NCBI GenBank assembly: GCA_964526835.1 | Contig: CAZGMK010000004.1 | Location: forward strand, 62,001 to 126,000 | Direction of reading: 5' to 3' | Length of the DNA stretch: 64,000 bases | Source of the DNA: DAOSXA01 sp964526835 | GTDB taxonomy: Bacteria; Zixibacteria; MSB-5A5; GN15; FEB-12 | In this document: piece by piece, positions 8,431 through 17,398 of the stretch | Position numbering within the stretch: position 1 is the first letter of the stretch | Layout of the letters: each line of letters opens with the position of its first letter | Translations under genes and position numbers: made by a program | The notes under the pieces: model-generated | What the model was told of the DNA's origin: nothing | Databases searched by the model: none | What the model saw: the letters and a program-made list of their open reading frames with translations, nothing else

Positions 8431-9018
8431 CTATTTTAGCACCGACCTGATCATAAAGAAATATTTAACCATATAGTCGACCCCGGTTGCAACCGTAATG
8501 ATCGCCGTCAACCACATGAGAAGATTGAACCAGAAGTAGTGGTCGAAAACCAGTTGCTGAGCCAGCGGACTTCCGGTGTACTCGAGTGTACTCAGAAGGG
8601 TAACGTAGCCGAGGATGATCCCGACCACACTCAGTTGCACGAAAGTCTTCACCTTGGCCCACCAGGTGGGCGGAATCACGACGCCGCGATAGGCCGCCAG
8701 CAAACGCAGCCCGGTCAGGAAGAACTCACGTCCGATGATCAGCATGACCGGCAACGGCGAAACATACCGGAGGGCGATGAAAGCCACCAGCGCGCACGAG
8801 ACCAGTACTTTGTCCGCCAGAGGATCCATGAATTTGCCGAACCCGGTGATGATGCCGTACTTGCGCGCGTAATAGCCGTCGGCCAGATCGGTCAGCGCCG
8901 CCACAATGAACAGGCCCAGCCCCACCAAGCGCAGCCAGTAGTTCTCCAGCAGGAAGAAATACATGAACACCGGCGCAATAATGACTCGCAGCAGGGTGAG
9001 CTTGTTGGGCGTATTCAT
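8431..9018 (-). CDS. pgsA: CDP-diacylglycerol--glycerol-3-phosphate phosphatidyltransferase
   Basis: This 195-aa multi-span protein has the CDP-alcohol phosphatidyltransferase signature (DLADGYYARKYG...GKFMDPLADK), with the Asp residues that bind metal and catalyse transfer to glycerol-3-phosphate. It begins 'NTPNKLTLLRV', a classic PgsA start. It is the first gene of a run pgsA-pgpA-cinA-thpR. A TTGACA/TACATT promoter ends only 8 nt before the ATG and no Shine-Dalgarno is seen, so the mRNA is probably leaderless. Confidence 0.94.
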   Translation of the reverse strand: MNTPNKLTLLRVIIAPVFMYFFLLENYWLRLVGLGLFIVAALTDLADGYYARKYGIITGFGKFMDPLADKVLVSCALVAFIALRYVSPLPVMLIIGREFFLTGLRLLAAYRGVVIPPTWWAKVKTFVQLSVVGIILGYVTLLSTLEYTGSPLAQQLVFDHYFWFNLLMWLTAIITVATGVDYMVKYFFMIRSVLK

Positions 9019-9026
9019 GTTACGCC

Positions 9027-9055
9027 AATGTAGGCCCGGGGAGAGAGGGTGTCAA
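9027..9055 (-). promoter_or_regulatory. Promoter of pgsA, placed for a leaderless mRNA
   Basis: A perfect -35 TTGACA (9050-9055), a 17-bp spacer and -10 TACATT (9027-9032) lie on the minus strand. The -10 box ends 8 nt before the pgsA ATG at 9018, so transcription should begin within one or two bases of the start codon. No ribosome-binding site fits in that space. Confidence 0.72.
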
Positions 9056-9078
9056 TTTGCTTTGTCGCCAGCCCAGGA

Positions 9079-9834
9079 TCAGGTGGACGCTGAAATCAGG
9101 CGCAAACCGTGCAGGGTCAGGTCCGGCTCGACCTCCTGGATGAAGCGGGAATGCATCTCAATCCGCCCCGCCAGCCCGCCGGTGGCAATGATATGATGGC
9201 CGGTCTCGCCGGACTCGGAGATGATCTTCTCGATTATGTAATCGACCTGACCAACGGTCCCGAAGAAAAATCCCGCCTGCAACGCCTGTTCGGTTGAGCG
9301 ACCGATCACACGCTCTGGCGGCTCTATCGGTACCTGAAACAGCCGGGCGGCGCGGCGCGCCAGGTCGGTCATGGCGGTCTGTGGCCCCGGGATGATCACG
9401 CCGCCAACGTATGCCCCGGAGCTGCTGATCACATCGAAGGTTGTGGCCGTGCCGAAATCGACCACCACAGCCGGTCCTCCATACATCAGGAACCCGGCGA
9501 CGGCGTTGGCGATGCGGTCGGCGCCGAGCTGTTCGGGACGATCAATCTCGATCCTAACCGGAAGTTTGATCTCAGGGCTGACAATGAGGGGATCATGCGA
9601 AGCCAGTCTCCTGACTGCATCGGCGTAGACCGATGAAAGTCGCGGCACGACAGAGGCCAGGACAGTGCGGGCGATCTCACCACCGTTGAAGCCGATGAAA
9701 CGCTCCAGCGGCATCACCGCTTCATCGACGGTGAGCGCGTGCGGAGTCGACAGGCGCATGGTCTGGGATATTTGATCGGCCTCAAAGGCGCCCAGGGTGA
9801 TGTTTGTGTTGCCGATGTCGATAGCCAGCAGCAT
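9079..9834 (-). CDS. coaX: Type III pantothenate kinase
   Basis: This 251-aa enzyme catalyses the first step of coenzyme A synthesis (pantothenate to 4'-phosphopantothenate). It shows the type III ASKHA motifs: DIGNTNITLG at residue 5, GADRIANAVAG, VVDFGTATTFD and GGVIIPG. The start at ATG 9834 gives the canonical 'MLLAIDIGNTN'; the longer upstream frame runs into the preceding TM2 gene and is Arg/Pro-rich noise. The length is typical (about 255 aa). It follows the TM2 gene by 13 nt and is probably co-transcribed with it. Confidence 0.94.
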   Translation of the reverse strand: MLLAIDIGNTNITLGAFEADQISQTMRLSTPHALTVDEAVMPLERFIGFNGGEIARTVLASVVPRLSSVYADAVRRLASHDPLIVSPEIKLPVRIEIDRPEQLGADRIANAVAGFLMYGGPAVVVDFGTATTFDVISSSGAYVGGVIIPGPQTAMTDLARRAARLFQVPIEPPERVIGRSTEQALQAGFFFGTVGQVDYIIEKIISESGETGHHIIATGGLAGRIEMHSRFIQEVEPDLTLHGLRLISAST

Positions 9835-9847
9835 TGGCGGCCTGCCG

Positions 9848-10189
9848 TCAGGATTCGGTTGGGGGCGGGGTCGGTGAAGAAGGCGAGTTGTCGCGCGGCG
9901 GGGACGGCCTGACCGGCGGTGGAGAAGCTCCGGTACGCCAGGCAATCTCGTAATTAAGCTTCTCGGCCGATTTGTAGGCATCGACCATTCCCCAGATCCA
10001 CAATACCGGCGTGATGAATATGCCGATGACAACAAGCCAGAGAAGCCACGATATTGAATAGAAGATGACAAACGCGACACCCTTGGCAATCTGACCATTG
10101 TAGATCTGGCCCAGGCCCATGAAGAAAAACGAAAGCACCGCCGCCAAGCCGGGGTTCTTGTACTGGGGAGGGGGACCCTGATAGCTCAT
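9848..10189 (-). CDS. TM2-domain membrane protein
   Basis: This 113-aa protein has an N-terminal Pro/Gln segment, then a TM2 domain with two membrane helices (AVLSFFFMGLGQIYNGQIAKG, with the usual G-x-G-Q-x-Y-N-G turn, then a second hydrophobic helix ending in a DAYKSAEK motif). A Pro/Ser-rich tail of about 25 residues follows. TM2 proteins are widespread small membrane proteins without an assigned function. GAAGGAGA precedes the ATG. It is the promoter-proximal gene ahead of coaX. Confidence 0.82.
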   Translation of the reverse strand: MSYQGPPPQYKNPGLAAVLSFFFMGLGQIYNGQIAKGVAFVIFYSISWLLWLVVIGIFITPVLWIWGMVDAYKSAEKLNYEIAWRTGASPPPVRPSPPRDNSPSSPTPPPTES

Positions 10190-10221
10190 TCAGTCTCCTT
10201 CGAAAAGTCGTATCTCCTTTT

Positions 10222-10251
10222 ATAATACGCCCTTACTGCGTCGTTATTCAA
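10222..10251 (-). promoter_or_regulatory. Candidate promoter of TM2-coaX
   Basis: On the minus strand TTGAAT (10246-10251) and TATTAT (10222-10227) are separated by 18 bp. The predicted start lies about 25 nt before the TM2 gene's ATG and leaves room for its GGAGA ribosome-binding site. Confidence 0.5.
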
Positions 10252-10302
10252 GTTCAAACTTTGCGCTGACCTCACCTCAGGTGAAAGCCGATAGAAAACA
10301 CC

Positions 10303-10803
10303 ATGACCACCTGTCGAAAATTCCCGGCGCTGATCCTGGCGATTCCAATCACCGCCATGCTGGCCATCGCGTGCGGCCATTCACCCGAGATCATCCACAG
10401 CCGACATGAGCCGCGGTCGGCGTCGATCGACAACCACCTGGCCGAGGGCGTCAGCCTCTATCGCTCGGGACATCTGGATCGGGCCGAAGGTCACCTGGCC
10501 ACCGCCCTGACCCACGATCCCTCGAATTGGACCGCCCATTACTATCTGGGGCTCGTCCTGGCGGCTACCGATGACCTCGCAACCGCCTCGGTCGAACTGC
10601 ACCAAGCCCTGGAACTGGCCCCCAACGACGGTCGTACCCGTAGTCGAATATACTTCGCCCTGGGCCAGATCAACGAGCAGCTCGGACACGACGGCAAAGC
10701 GCGTCTGGCTTACCTGACTGCACTCAACCTATGGCCCAACTCACACTCTGCCCGGACCGCCATGCGACGCCTTGATGACCAGCTGCTCCGAACCGACAAG
10801 TAG
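10303..10803 (+). CDS. TPR-repeat lipoprotein
   Basis: This 166-aa predicted lipoprotein has a basic N-terminus, a hydrophobic core and lipobox IAC (Cys near residue 24). The rest is helical with two to three tetratricopeptide-like repeats (AEGVSLYRSGHLDRAEGHL, WTAHYYLGLVLAATDDLATA, ARLAYLTALNLWP). TPRs mediate protein-protein contacts, here at the inner face of the outer membrane or in the periplasm. It is divergent from the TM2-coaX pair, with 113 nt between start codons. No specific partner can be named. Confidence 0.75.
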   Translation: MTTCRKFPALILAIPITAMLAIACGHSPEIIHSRHEPRSASIDNHLAEGVSLYRSGHLDRAEGHLATALTHDPSNWTAHYYLGLVLAATDDLATASVELHQALELAPNDGRTRSRIYFALGQINEQLGHDGKARLAYLTALNLWPNSHSARTAMRRLDDQLLRTDK

Positions 10804-10804
10804 G

Positions 10805-10832
10805 TTGCTCCCCTGCCTGGCGTAAGTATATT
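10805..10832 (+). promoter_or_regulatory. Candidate leaderless promoter of the DUF116 gene
   Basis: TTGCTC (10805-10810) and TATATT (10827-10832) with a 16-bp spacer sit just after the TPR gene. The -10 box ends 7 nt before ATG 10840 and no Shine-Dalgarno is present. Confidence 0.45.
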
Positions 10833-10839
10833 CGGGCTT

Positions 10840-11526
10840 ATGGATTCACGCGCCCCGACCTATCACCTCGGCCCTTCGTTCCGCAACAAGCTGAACCGGT
10901 ATCTCGATCGCTTCTTAAAGGACGGGTTCGAGTTCTTCGCCCGGGAATTCGATGGGCTCGACGAATACGTCAAAGCAGCACATCTGAGCGATTCCGACGA
11001 GACGCTCCGCCGGACTCCCAAAGAGAAGTACCTGCTCGAGCTGGTCTCCTTCGCCCTCTACGATCATCTCAATCGCGAGGCTTTCAACAACACCGGTGAT
11101 ACCCTGATAGTCCTGCCGGATTGCCTGAGCCTGCATAACCCGGATTGCGAGATGGTCGACCGTCCCGACGGTGACCGTTGTCGCAACTGCGTCGAAGGCT
11201 GCCAGGCATCGCAGGTGACTCATATTGCGGCGCGCTACAAGGCACGGGCAGTATTCGCCAAACGGGCCCAGACCGAGCAGTTACAGATATGGAGCGAACG
11301 CCTCAACAATCCTGGCGTGATAGGGATTGCCTGTATCAACATGCTCGCCGAGGGCATGCGCTCGGCCGCCGAGGTGGGCCTCCCGAGCCGAGGGGTACCG
11401 CTCAGTTTCTCCGGCTGCGAGCATTGGCAGGACAAACCTTGCGCCAGCGAGTTTGCTTTTGAGTGGCTTGAGTCGATACTTATAGAGAAGTATGGACACC
11501 AGGATCAGAAAGCTGAGCGCGGATGA
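10840..11526 (+). CDS. DUF116-like cysteine-containing protein
   Basis: This 228-aa soluble protein has a helical N-terminal half and a cysteine cluster in the middle (LPDCLSLHNPDC, then RCRNCVEGC), followed by a segment around IGIACINMLAEGM and a late GVPLSFSGC motif. The pattern resembles the DUF116 family, whose conserved cysteines suggest a metal or iron-sulfur site of unknown function. The family assignment is from memory of the motif order and is moderate. The gene overlaps the following GNAT gene by 35 nt, suggesting coupled translation. Confidence 0.55.
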   Translation: MDSRAPTYHLGPSFRNKLNRYLDRFLKDGFEFFAREFDGLDEYVKAAHLSDSDETLRRTPKEKYLLELVSFALYDHLNREAFNNTGDTLIVLPDCLSLHNPDCEMVDRPDGDRCRNCVEGCQASQVTHIAARYKARAVFAKRAQTEQLQIWSERLNNPGVIGIACINMLAEGMRSAAEVGLPSRGVPLSFSGCEHWQDKPCASEFAFEWLESILIEKYGHQDQKAERG

Positions 11527-11926
11527 CTATGATCAGATAATCCGCATCTGGGCCGAATCGGGCCTGCCGTTCAGGCCGAACGGCCGCGACAGCCGCGCCC
11601 GCATCGAGGCGGAAATGACCCGACCGGACTCCGCCTTCTTCGGCCTGTTCGAGAACGGCCGCATGCTTGGCGTGGGGCTGGCCAGCTATGATGGCCGTAA
11701 GGGGTGGATTCAGCGGGTCGCCATCGACCGGGATCATCGCGGCCACGGTCTGGCCTCACACATACTGGGCGCGTGCGAAGAGTTCTTGCGGTCATGCGGG
11801 GCGGAGGTAATCGGTTGCCTCATCGAAGACATGAATTCGCCTTCGATGGAGTGTTTCCGCAAGCAGGGCTATGTCTGCTGGCCAAACATCCTGTACTTCT
11901 CGAAGCGGGATTCCGACGAGGCGTAG
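11492..11926 (+). CDS. GNAT-family N-acetyltransferase
   Basis: This 144-aa single-domain GNAT protein has the acetyl-CoA pyrophosphate-binding motif A (VAIDRDHRGHGLASHIL, the R/Q-x-x-G-x-G/A loop) at about residues 75-90. Later strands contain 'GCLIEDMNSPSMECFRKQGY', typical of RimI-like and general GNATs. The substrate is unknown. It starts inside the DUF116-like gene in another frame. Confidence 0.85.
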   Translation: MDTRIRKLSADDYDQIIRIWAESGLPFRPNGRDSRARIEAEMTRPDSAFFGLFENGRMLGVGLASYDGRKGWIQRVAIDRDHRGHGLASHILGACEEFLRSCGAEVIGCLIEDMNSPSMECFRKQGYVCWPNILYFSKRDSDEA

Positions 11927-11937
11927 GGTAACAAATA

Positions 11938-11969
11938 TAGAAAACGGGCGCCCACAATAGAGGCGCCCG
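11938..11969 (-). terminator. Rho-independent terminator of pckG
   Basis: An 8-bp GC stem (CGGGCGCC 11945-11952 and GGCGCCCG 11962-11969) with a 9-nt loop is followed on the minus strand by TTTTCTATATTT. It lies just past the pckG stop and between convergent genes, so it may also limit transcription from the GNAT side. Confidence 0.8.
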
Positions 11970-11995
11970 CGGCCGATTCAAATGCTGAGGCCAAA

Positions 11996-13969
11996 TCAGG
12001 CGCGCTGCGGTTTCAACAGTTCCTGCGGCTCCACCACCGGGCCGAACCTCGCCCTCAGTTCTTCCAGCTCAACCTTGTGACTCATCAGCAACTCGAAGAA
12101 CCTGGCGGGAATATTGTCTTCCTGGCGGAAGGCCTCATCCTGCAAGTCAATCCGCCTGATGATGTTGTCGATGTACAGCGAAAATTGCATCGTGTAGAGA
12201 TCCTCCGGATATTCCTTGTTGATGATCTCCCCGAACAAGGTCTTGAGATCTTCATACTTCGGAATGAACCCAATCGGAGTCTCAATCACCTCGACCTCGC
12301 CGTGCGCATAGCGATCCAGCCAGCTCAGCCAGACCGGCACATCCCGCTTCTCGCCCAGGAGGCCGACCCCTGTTCCGCCGCGTTCCTCGTGAGTGAGAAA
12401 GTAGTTGAGGCCGGCGATAATGGGACGACCTTCATCGCTGAACCGCGGGTTGTTGAAGAACTTGAACTGGGCATCCATGTAATCGGCCAGTGACCCCGGA
12501 ATGAACGGAGCGTTGGCCCACGGCTGTCGCTTCACGCCGGTAGCGCCGACTTCGGTCGCGGTAGCCTTCGAGACAATACAGGCGCCGATCACAACGCCGT
12601 GGTCGGCGTCCTTCGCAACCCAGATGGGAGGCATAGTATCGGAATCGCGACCGGAATAGGTGAAGACCTTCACCTTGGCGCCCTCGGGGCTCTCCGCGAC
12701 CTCTCGGTTGTAGGTCCCGACTTCGGTGCAGCGCAGGGTAGTGCGCGCGTTGGGATGTGAGATCGGAATCGGCTTGCCGTTGGCGTCGGTCTTGCCTTTG
12801 TGCCACTCTCCCTGGAAGTTCGTGCCTTCCTTCGGATGCTCTTCGCCATTGCCGGTCCAGTGCGGAACGCCCCTGTCGTCGACCAGTACATTCGACCAGA
12901 TCACTTCGGCGCCCTCTTCCCGCAGGGTCTTCATCAGGTCCGGATCACCCTCTTGATTGACATCCGCGACGATCGTAAAGATTCCCTGTTCGGGGTTGAC
13001 GGCGCGGCAATCGCCGTGTCTGTCGATCCAGATCTGGGCCAGGTCATCGCCGATGAAATCGGTGCCGGTCATGGCGCTGGTGGTCTTGCCGCAGCCTGAG
13101 GGTGCGGCTCCGGCAATGTAGGTCACACGTCCGCCCGGCCCCCTCATACCGGTGATGAACATGTGTTCGGACAGTTCCTCGCCGCGACGGTAGTACGTGC
13201 AGTAGTCTACCGCGAACCGGTGGTTGCCTTTCTTGAGGAGTAGCGTGTTACCGGCGTAGGTACAGAAGGTCGAAAACGTAGTGAACCAACTGCGGTCCAT
13301 GAAGATACGTGCGTTGGGGATGTCCTCGGGCGTGTTTGGACCCTCCGAGTGAACATTAGTGTAGAAGAACCCTCTCCGCTTCACCTCCTTATCGAAGTCC
13401 TCGAAGCAGTGACGATAGAGTAAGTCGGCGGAATGGAAGACATAGGTCGACGAGGAGATTTCGAGGGCCGGGATCGAACCGACGGCGCCGATCGGGCCAC
13501 GGCTGAAGAAACCGACCATCATGATCTTGTCGGACATGATGCCCGGCATATACTTCCTGACATAATCCATGGCGTCGGCGCGATCGATCTTCTGAGCCAA
13601 AGGGCTGAGGTTCTCACCCTCGTTGACAATGTAATAGGTCTGCTTGACCAGGCGACCCTGGTCTTGCGGCAGGTCGAAGTGTATGGTATGATCCTTCATC
13701 GCCAGGGGCTTCTCCTCGCCCTTCTCGAGCGAGTACTTGCGAACCCAGGCCATGTCTTCAGCGGAACCGGTGTGAATGAACACTTCCTTCGGCTTGCACA
13801 TAGCAATGGCATTCGCGATTCTCAGCCGAGCTTCTTCGTTACTGATCCTATTGAGCCGGCTAAGCTGCTCTTCGCTCAGGTTCTTCTCAAATAGTGCATC
13901 GGCTTCCTCTGCAGTGTGGATACCGCCGATGGCTTCAAGGATGTCGTTTCCCTCTCTCAGTTTCAGCAT
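11996..13969 (-). CDS. pckG: Phosphoenolpyruvate carboxykinase (GTP)
   Basis: This 657-aa enzyme interconverts oxaloacetate + GTP with PEP + CO2. It has GTP-PEPCK features: GFFSRGPIGAVGS near the substrate site, the P-loop GAAPSGCGKTT with the hyper-reactive Cys of this class, and the metal/nucleotide motif IGDDLAQIW. The length is slightly above the usual 600-630. I start at ATG 13969 (MLKLREGNDILEAIGG); an upstream ATG at 14023 would add 18 basic residues without a ribosome-binding site. The neighbouring decarboxylase genes act on oxaloacetate or a related acid, so this region controls C3/C4 flux. Confidence 0.92.
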   Translation of the reverse strand: MLKLREGNDILEAIGGIHTAEEADALFEKNLSEEQLSRLNRISNEEARLRIANAIAMCKPKEVFIHTGSAEDMAWVRKYSLEKGEEKPLAMKDHTIHFDLPQDQGRLVKQTYYIVNEGENLSPLAQKIDRADAMDYVRKYMPGIMSDKIMMVGFFSRGPIGAVGSIPALEISSSTYVFHSADLLYRHCFEDFDKEVKRRGFFYTNVHSEGPNTPEDIPNARIFMDRSWFTTFSTFCTYAGNTLLLKKGNHRFAVDYCTYYRRGEELSEHMFITGMRGPGGRVTYIAGAAPSGCGKTTSAMTGTDFIGDDLAQIWIDRHGDCRAVNPEQGIFTIVADVNQEGDPDLMKTLREEGAEVIWSNVLVDDRGVPHWTGNGEEHPKEGTNFQGEWHKGKTDANGKPIPISHPNARTTLRCTEVGTYNREVAESPEGAKVKVFTYSGRDSDTMPPIWVAKDADHGVVIGACIVSKATATEVGATGVKRQPWANAPFIPGSLADYMDAQFKFFNNPRFSDEGRPIIAGLNYFLTHEERGGTGVGLLGEKRDVPVWLSWLDRYAHGEVEVIETPIGFIPKYEDLKTLFGEIINKEYPEDLYTMQFSLYIDNIIRRIDLQDEAFRQEDNIPARFFELLMSHKVELEELRARFGPVVEPQELLKPQRA

Positions 13970-14302
13970 GGTACTTTTCTTTCTTTTATATAGGTGGGCG
14001 TTCTTTGATTTCAGACTGTACATTTGCGGCCCGGCGCGCCGGCTGTGTCTTTCACTTGAAGAGACACCGCGAGCGAGAGCGCTTCACTGCCATTCGGACC
14101 GGCGGTGAGGCTACGCTCTCAATGCCCTTGGGACGCCCGACTTCTCCGATCAGGTACGTTCCTTCGCAACCAGGTTTTCCTATCCAACAGGCTGTCTGAG
14201 TCGGAGTTCCATTTCCTTGCCCGATATATCGCGGGAATGACAGGGCAATCGGATGCTCTGCCTCCTCTAAGAGGTATCGGTTATAACGGGGGTATGCATG
14301 AG

Positions 14303-14381
14303 GGGCGCTCCGGAATGGAGCGCCCGTTGAAGCCCCAGGTGGGACGATCACGCTACCCGGGCGCAGCGAACTGCGCCCGGG
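14303..14381 (-). terminator. Tandem strong hairpins after the oad operon
   Basis: Two perfect hairpins occupy the gap between oadB and pckG: CCCGGGCGCAG / CTGCGCCCGGG (14356-14366, 14371-14381; CGAA loop as written on the plus strand) and GGGCGCTCC / GGAGCGCCC (14303-14311, 14317-14325). Neither is followed by a T-run on the minus strand. They may be rho-assisted stops or mRNA 3'-end stabilisers for oadGAB. The rest of 13970-14300 holds no gene that I can recognise; it should contain the pckG promoter, but I see no convincing box pair. Confidence 0.55.
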
Positions 14382-14395
14382 CAGAAATCGATAGT

Positions 14396-15523
14396 CTACG
14401 ACAGCAGTGCCAGGAACACGCCTGCCGCTACTGCCGACCCGATAACGCCGGCGACATTCGGTCCCATCGCAGGCATCAGGGGATTGACCCTGCCGTCGGT
14501 CTCATCGCTGACAAATTTTTGCACCACTCGCGCCGACATCGGAACGGCGGAAACCCCGGCCGCCCCGATACAGGGGTTGATCTTACCGGCCTGACTCAGG
14601 AAGAGATTGAGGGTCTTGGCCAGGATCACGCCACCGGCCGTCGAGAAGCTGAAGGCCACCGCCCCCAAAACCAGGATCTTGATCGTACCCCACGTGAGGA
14701 AGTGACCGGCATCCATGGTGCCGCCCACGGCCAGACCCAGAAAGATGGTCACGATGTCGATCAGGGCGCCGCCCGCAGTCTTGCGCAGTCGATCGGTGAC
14801 GCCGCACTCGCGCAGCAGATTTCCGAACATCAACATTCCCATCAGCGGGGCGCTCGACGGAACCGCCAGCGAGGCGACGATGCCGGTGATGATCGGGAAC
14901 AGGACCACGGCTGTCCTGGAGACCGGAGCCGCCTGCGGCATGTCGATTTGGCGCTCTTTCCTGGTGGTCAGCATCCGAATAATCGGGGGCTGAATGATGG
15001 GTACCAACGACATGTAGCTGTAGGCGGCGACCGCCACCGGCCCCAGCAGGTGCGGGGCCAGTTGGCTGGTGAGATAGATTGAAGTAGGGCCATCCGCGCC
15101 ACCGATGATGCCGATACTGGCGGCCTCCCTGGGCGTAAACCCGAGAAGGTAAGCCGCCCCCAGCGCCGCCATGATAATTCCCAACTGCGCAGCGGCGCCG
15201 AGCAGGAAGGTCAGCGGGCGCCCCAGCAGCGGGCGAAAATCAGTGAGAACCCCCACGCCCATAAAGATAATGGGCGGCAGCAGGCCGGATTTCACGCCGC
15301 TGATGTAAATCAGATTCATGATTCCCTGGCCGTAGGAGCCCATCTCGCCAAGCGGAAGATTGGCCAGGACCGTCCCGAAACCGATCGGAATCAGCAGCAG
15401 CGGCTCGTACTTCTTAACGATGGCCAGGAAGATCAACGTCCCGGCCACTATGAACATGACCCAGTTGCCGAGGCTCAGGTGGGCGAAGCCCGACGATTTC
15501 AGCAGCTCAGTTAGGCTCTCCAT
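14396..15523 (-). CDS. oadB: Sodium-translocating decarboxylase beta subunit
   Basis: This 375-aa polytopic membrane protein matches the OadB/MmdB/GcdB family: about nine to eleven membrane spans, a conserved SIGIIGGADGPT segment, and a C-terminal GAAGVSAVPMSARVVQ region with polar residues used in decarboxylation and Na+ transport. It takes the carboxyl group from biotin on the alpha subunit, releases CO2 and pumps Na+ outward. It follows oadA by 12 nt. The full complex is present (gamma, alpha, beta). Confidence 0.92.
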   Translation of the reverse strand: MESLTELLKSSGFAHLSLGNWVMFIVAGTLIFLAIVKKYEPLLLIPIGFGTVLANLPLGEMGSYGQGIMNLIYISGVKSGLLPPIIFMGVGVLTDFRPLLGRPLTFLLGAAAQLGIIMAALGAAYLLGFTPREAASIGIIGGADGPTSIYLTSQLAPHLLGPVAVAAYSYMSLVPIIQPPIIRMLTTRKERQIDMPQAAPVSRTAVVLFPIITGIVASLAVPSSAPLMGMLMFGNLLRECGVTDRLRKTAGGALIDIVTIFLGLAVGGTMDAGHFLTWGTIKILVLGAVAFSFSTAGGVILAKTLNLFLSQAGKINPCIGAAGVSAVPMSARVVQKFVSDETDGRVNPLMPAMGPNVAGVIGSAVAAGVFLALLS

Positions 15524-15535
15524 CAGACCGACCTG

Positions 15536-17398
15536 CTAGGCGATTGTCATAATCGGTCTGCTGGAGTCGATCTCGTCGCCGATCTCGACAAGTACCTCGG
15601 CGACTTTGCCGTCGCAAGGCGCCTTGATATCGTGAGTCGCCTTCATCGCCTCGACCTTCGCGACGATGTCGCCCTTGGCCACGGAGTCGCCCGGCTTGAC
15701 CACGATGTCGATAACCTCAACGCTGCCGGCGAACGACGAGTGGACCGGTGTACCGCCGTTAGAGGACGGCGCCGCGGCCTGCATCGGGACGGGGGCAGTC
15801 GCGGCGGTACTACCGGAGCCTCCGTTGGTCGGCTCGACAGTTATCATGAAAGTACGCTGGGCGTTGCCCTCCTGGACGACGCAACGGGTCGTAATCGGAC
15901 CGGAGATAGCCGGTCCGCTGGCTCTCGCTGCTTCACTCGCAGGAGCGGGCTTGGACGGCGGCGCCTCTTTCTTCTTCAGAGGGATATCTATCTTGGGTTT
16001 GCCCTTCAAAAAGCGGAGGCCCTCGTTGACCTCGATCTTCTTGCCCGGAACCATCTGACCGAGAACCAGGAAGGTGTTCTTCTCGGTAACAGGTAAGTTA
16101 TTGTCTTCAAGCGCCTTGCGGGCCGCATCGATGTTTTTGGGCGCCGCCTCCAGCGGGTCGCCATCAAACGGATCCAGGCCGAGTTGCTCGGAAGCAATCC
16201 TAACTACCTCCGGGTCGGAAGGAAGCGGCGTCCTTCCAAAGTAACCCAGTACAGCCTTGCCATAGCCGGCATCGATCTTCTCCCAGCGCCCATAGAGTAC
16301 ATTGTTGAAAGCTTGCAGCCAATACTGCTGTGAACCCGGCGTCACCGAAGTCCAGGCGCCGCCCGCTTCCACCACAACCGGAAACTCGGAGAGTACATCA
16401 GAGTATCTGTCGAGGATGCCGGCTTTCACCATCATGTGAACATTCGGGCCAATGGCGCCGCCGGGCATCGGGAAGCCCAGCACTCGGGCGTCGGCGGTCG
16501 TGGTAGTGGGGTTGAAATCATACTCCTTCATCAGTTCGCCGAGCATTTCTTCGATTTCGGGCATGGCGTCGGAGTCTACATCGAGCTCATAACCGGTGCC
16601 CTTAAGGGCGTGGGCCATCGACCGGACATCGGGCTGAACGGTGCCCGAGGCCATGGGCCGCACCGACAGATCGATGCCGTCCACTCCCGCCTCGATGCCC
16701 GCCATGTAGCAGGCCACGGCCATGCTGGCGGTATCGTGAGTGTGTTGCCAAAGCGGCATCTCGGGCGGCATGATCTTCTTCAACGCCCTGGCCGTATCGT
16801 AGATCGTCTTCGGATCGGTCGTGCCGGATGCATCCTTCAAGCAAATCGAGTCTATCTTCATACCGCTGTCGAGAAGTCTCTTGCCTATACTCGTATAGAA
16901 CTCGGCGTTATGGACTTTGTCGGATTGGAACGGCAGCCCCATGATTGCGATGCACACCTGGTGGTGCATCCCGGCGTCGATGATCGGCTTGCCGGTCTTG
17001 ATCAGGTTCTCGACATCGTTCATGTAGTCGAAGTTTCGATCCCAGGTCGTACCGTATTCGGCCATCAGCTTCGCCTGCAACTCAAGCGCTTCGGGGGATT
17101 GCGTTGTCAGCGTTACGCCCGAGACCGAGCGGGTGAGGATCTGCAGGTCGCAGTTCGGACCGACCGCTTCCCGCATCGCCTTCATGTCCTCAAAGGGGTC
17201 TTCGCCCAGATACATCAGCGGCGCCTGATAGCGAGCCCCGCCGCCGAACTCGAAATGACGCACTCCGAGTTCAGCCGAGCGCTTCATAGCCGGCAGGATG
17301 TCGTTCAGCCTGACCTTTCCGCCGAAAGAACTCTGCAGGCCGTCGCGGAAGGGGGTGAACATCACCCGGATGGTCTTCTTCTTTTCGGTGAAGATCAT
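15536..17398 (-). CDS. oadA: Biotin-dependent carboxyltransferase alpha subunit (OadA-like)
   Basis: This 620-aa protein joins an N-terminal carboxyltransferase barrel (FTPFRDGLQSSFGG, later SICLKDASGTTDP with the Lys that is carbamylated in homologs) to a Pro/Ala-rich linker and a C-terminal biotinyl domain with the biotinylation motif VEAMKATHD. The N-terminal signature is divergent from the usual DATLRDAHQS, so the substrate could be oxaloacetate or another acid; glutaconyl- and methylmalonyl-type complexes are less likely because the barrel is the pyruvate/oxaloacetate kind. Its start overlaps oadG by 4 nt (ATGA). birA upstream would attach the biotin. Confidence 0.88.
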   Translation of the reverse strand: MIFTEKKKTIRVMFTPFRDGLQSSFGGKVRLNDILPAMKRSAELGVRHFEFGGGARYQAPLMYLGEDPFEDMKAMREAVGPNCDLQILTRSVSGVTLTTQSPEALELQAKLMAEYGTTWDRNFDYMNDVENLIKTGKPIIDAGMHHQVCIAIMGLPFQSDKVHNAEFYTSIGKRLLDSGMKIDSICLKDASGTTDPKTIYDTARALKKIMPPEMPLWQHTHDTASMAVACYMAGIEAGVDGIDLSVRPMASGTVQPDVRSMAHALKGTGYELDVDSDAMPEIEEMLGELMKEYDFNPTTTTADARVLGFPMPGGAIGPNVHMMVKAGILDRYSDVLSEFPVVVEAGGAWTSVTPGSQQYWLQAFNNVLYGRWEKIDAGYGKAVLGYFGRTPLPSDPEVVRIASEQLGLDPFDGDPLEAAPKNIDAARKALEDNNLPVTEKNTFLVLGQMVPGKKIEVNEGLRFLKGKPKIDIPLKKKEAPPSKPAPASEAARASGPAISGPITTRCVVQEGNAQRTFMITVEPTNGGSGSTAATAPVPMQAAAPSSNGGTPVHSSFAGSVEVIDIVVKPGDSVAKGDIVAKVEAMKATHDIKAPCDGKVAEVLVEIGDEIDSSRPIMTIA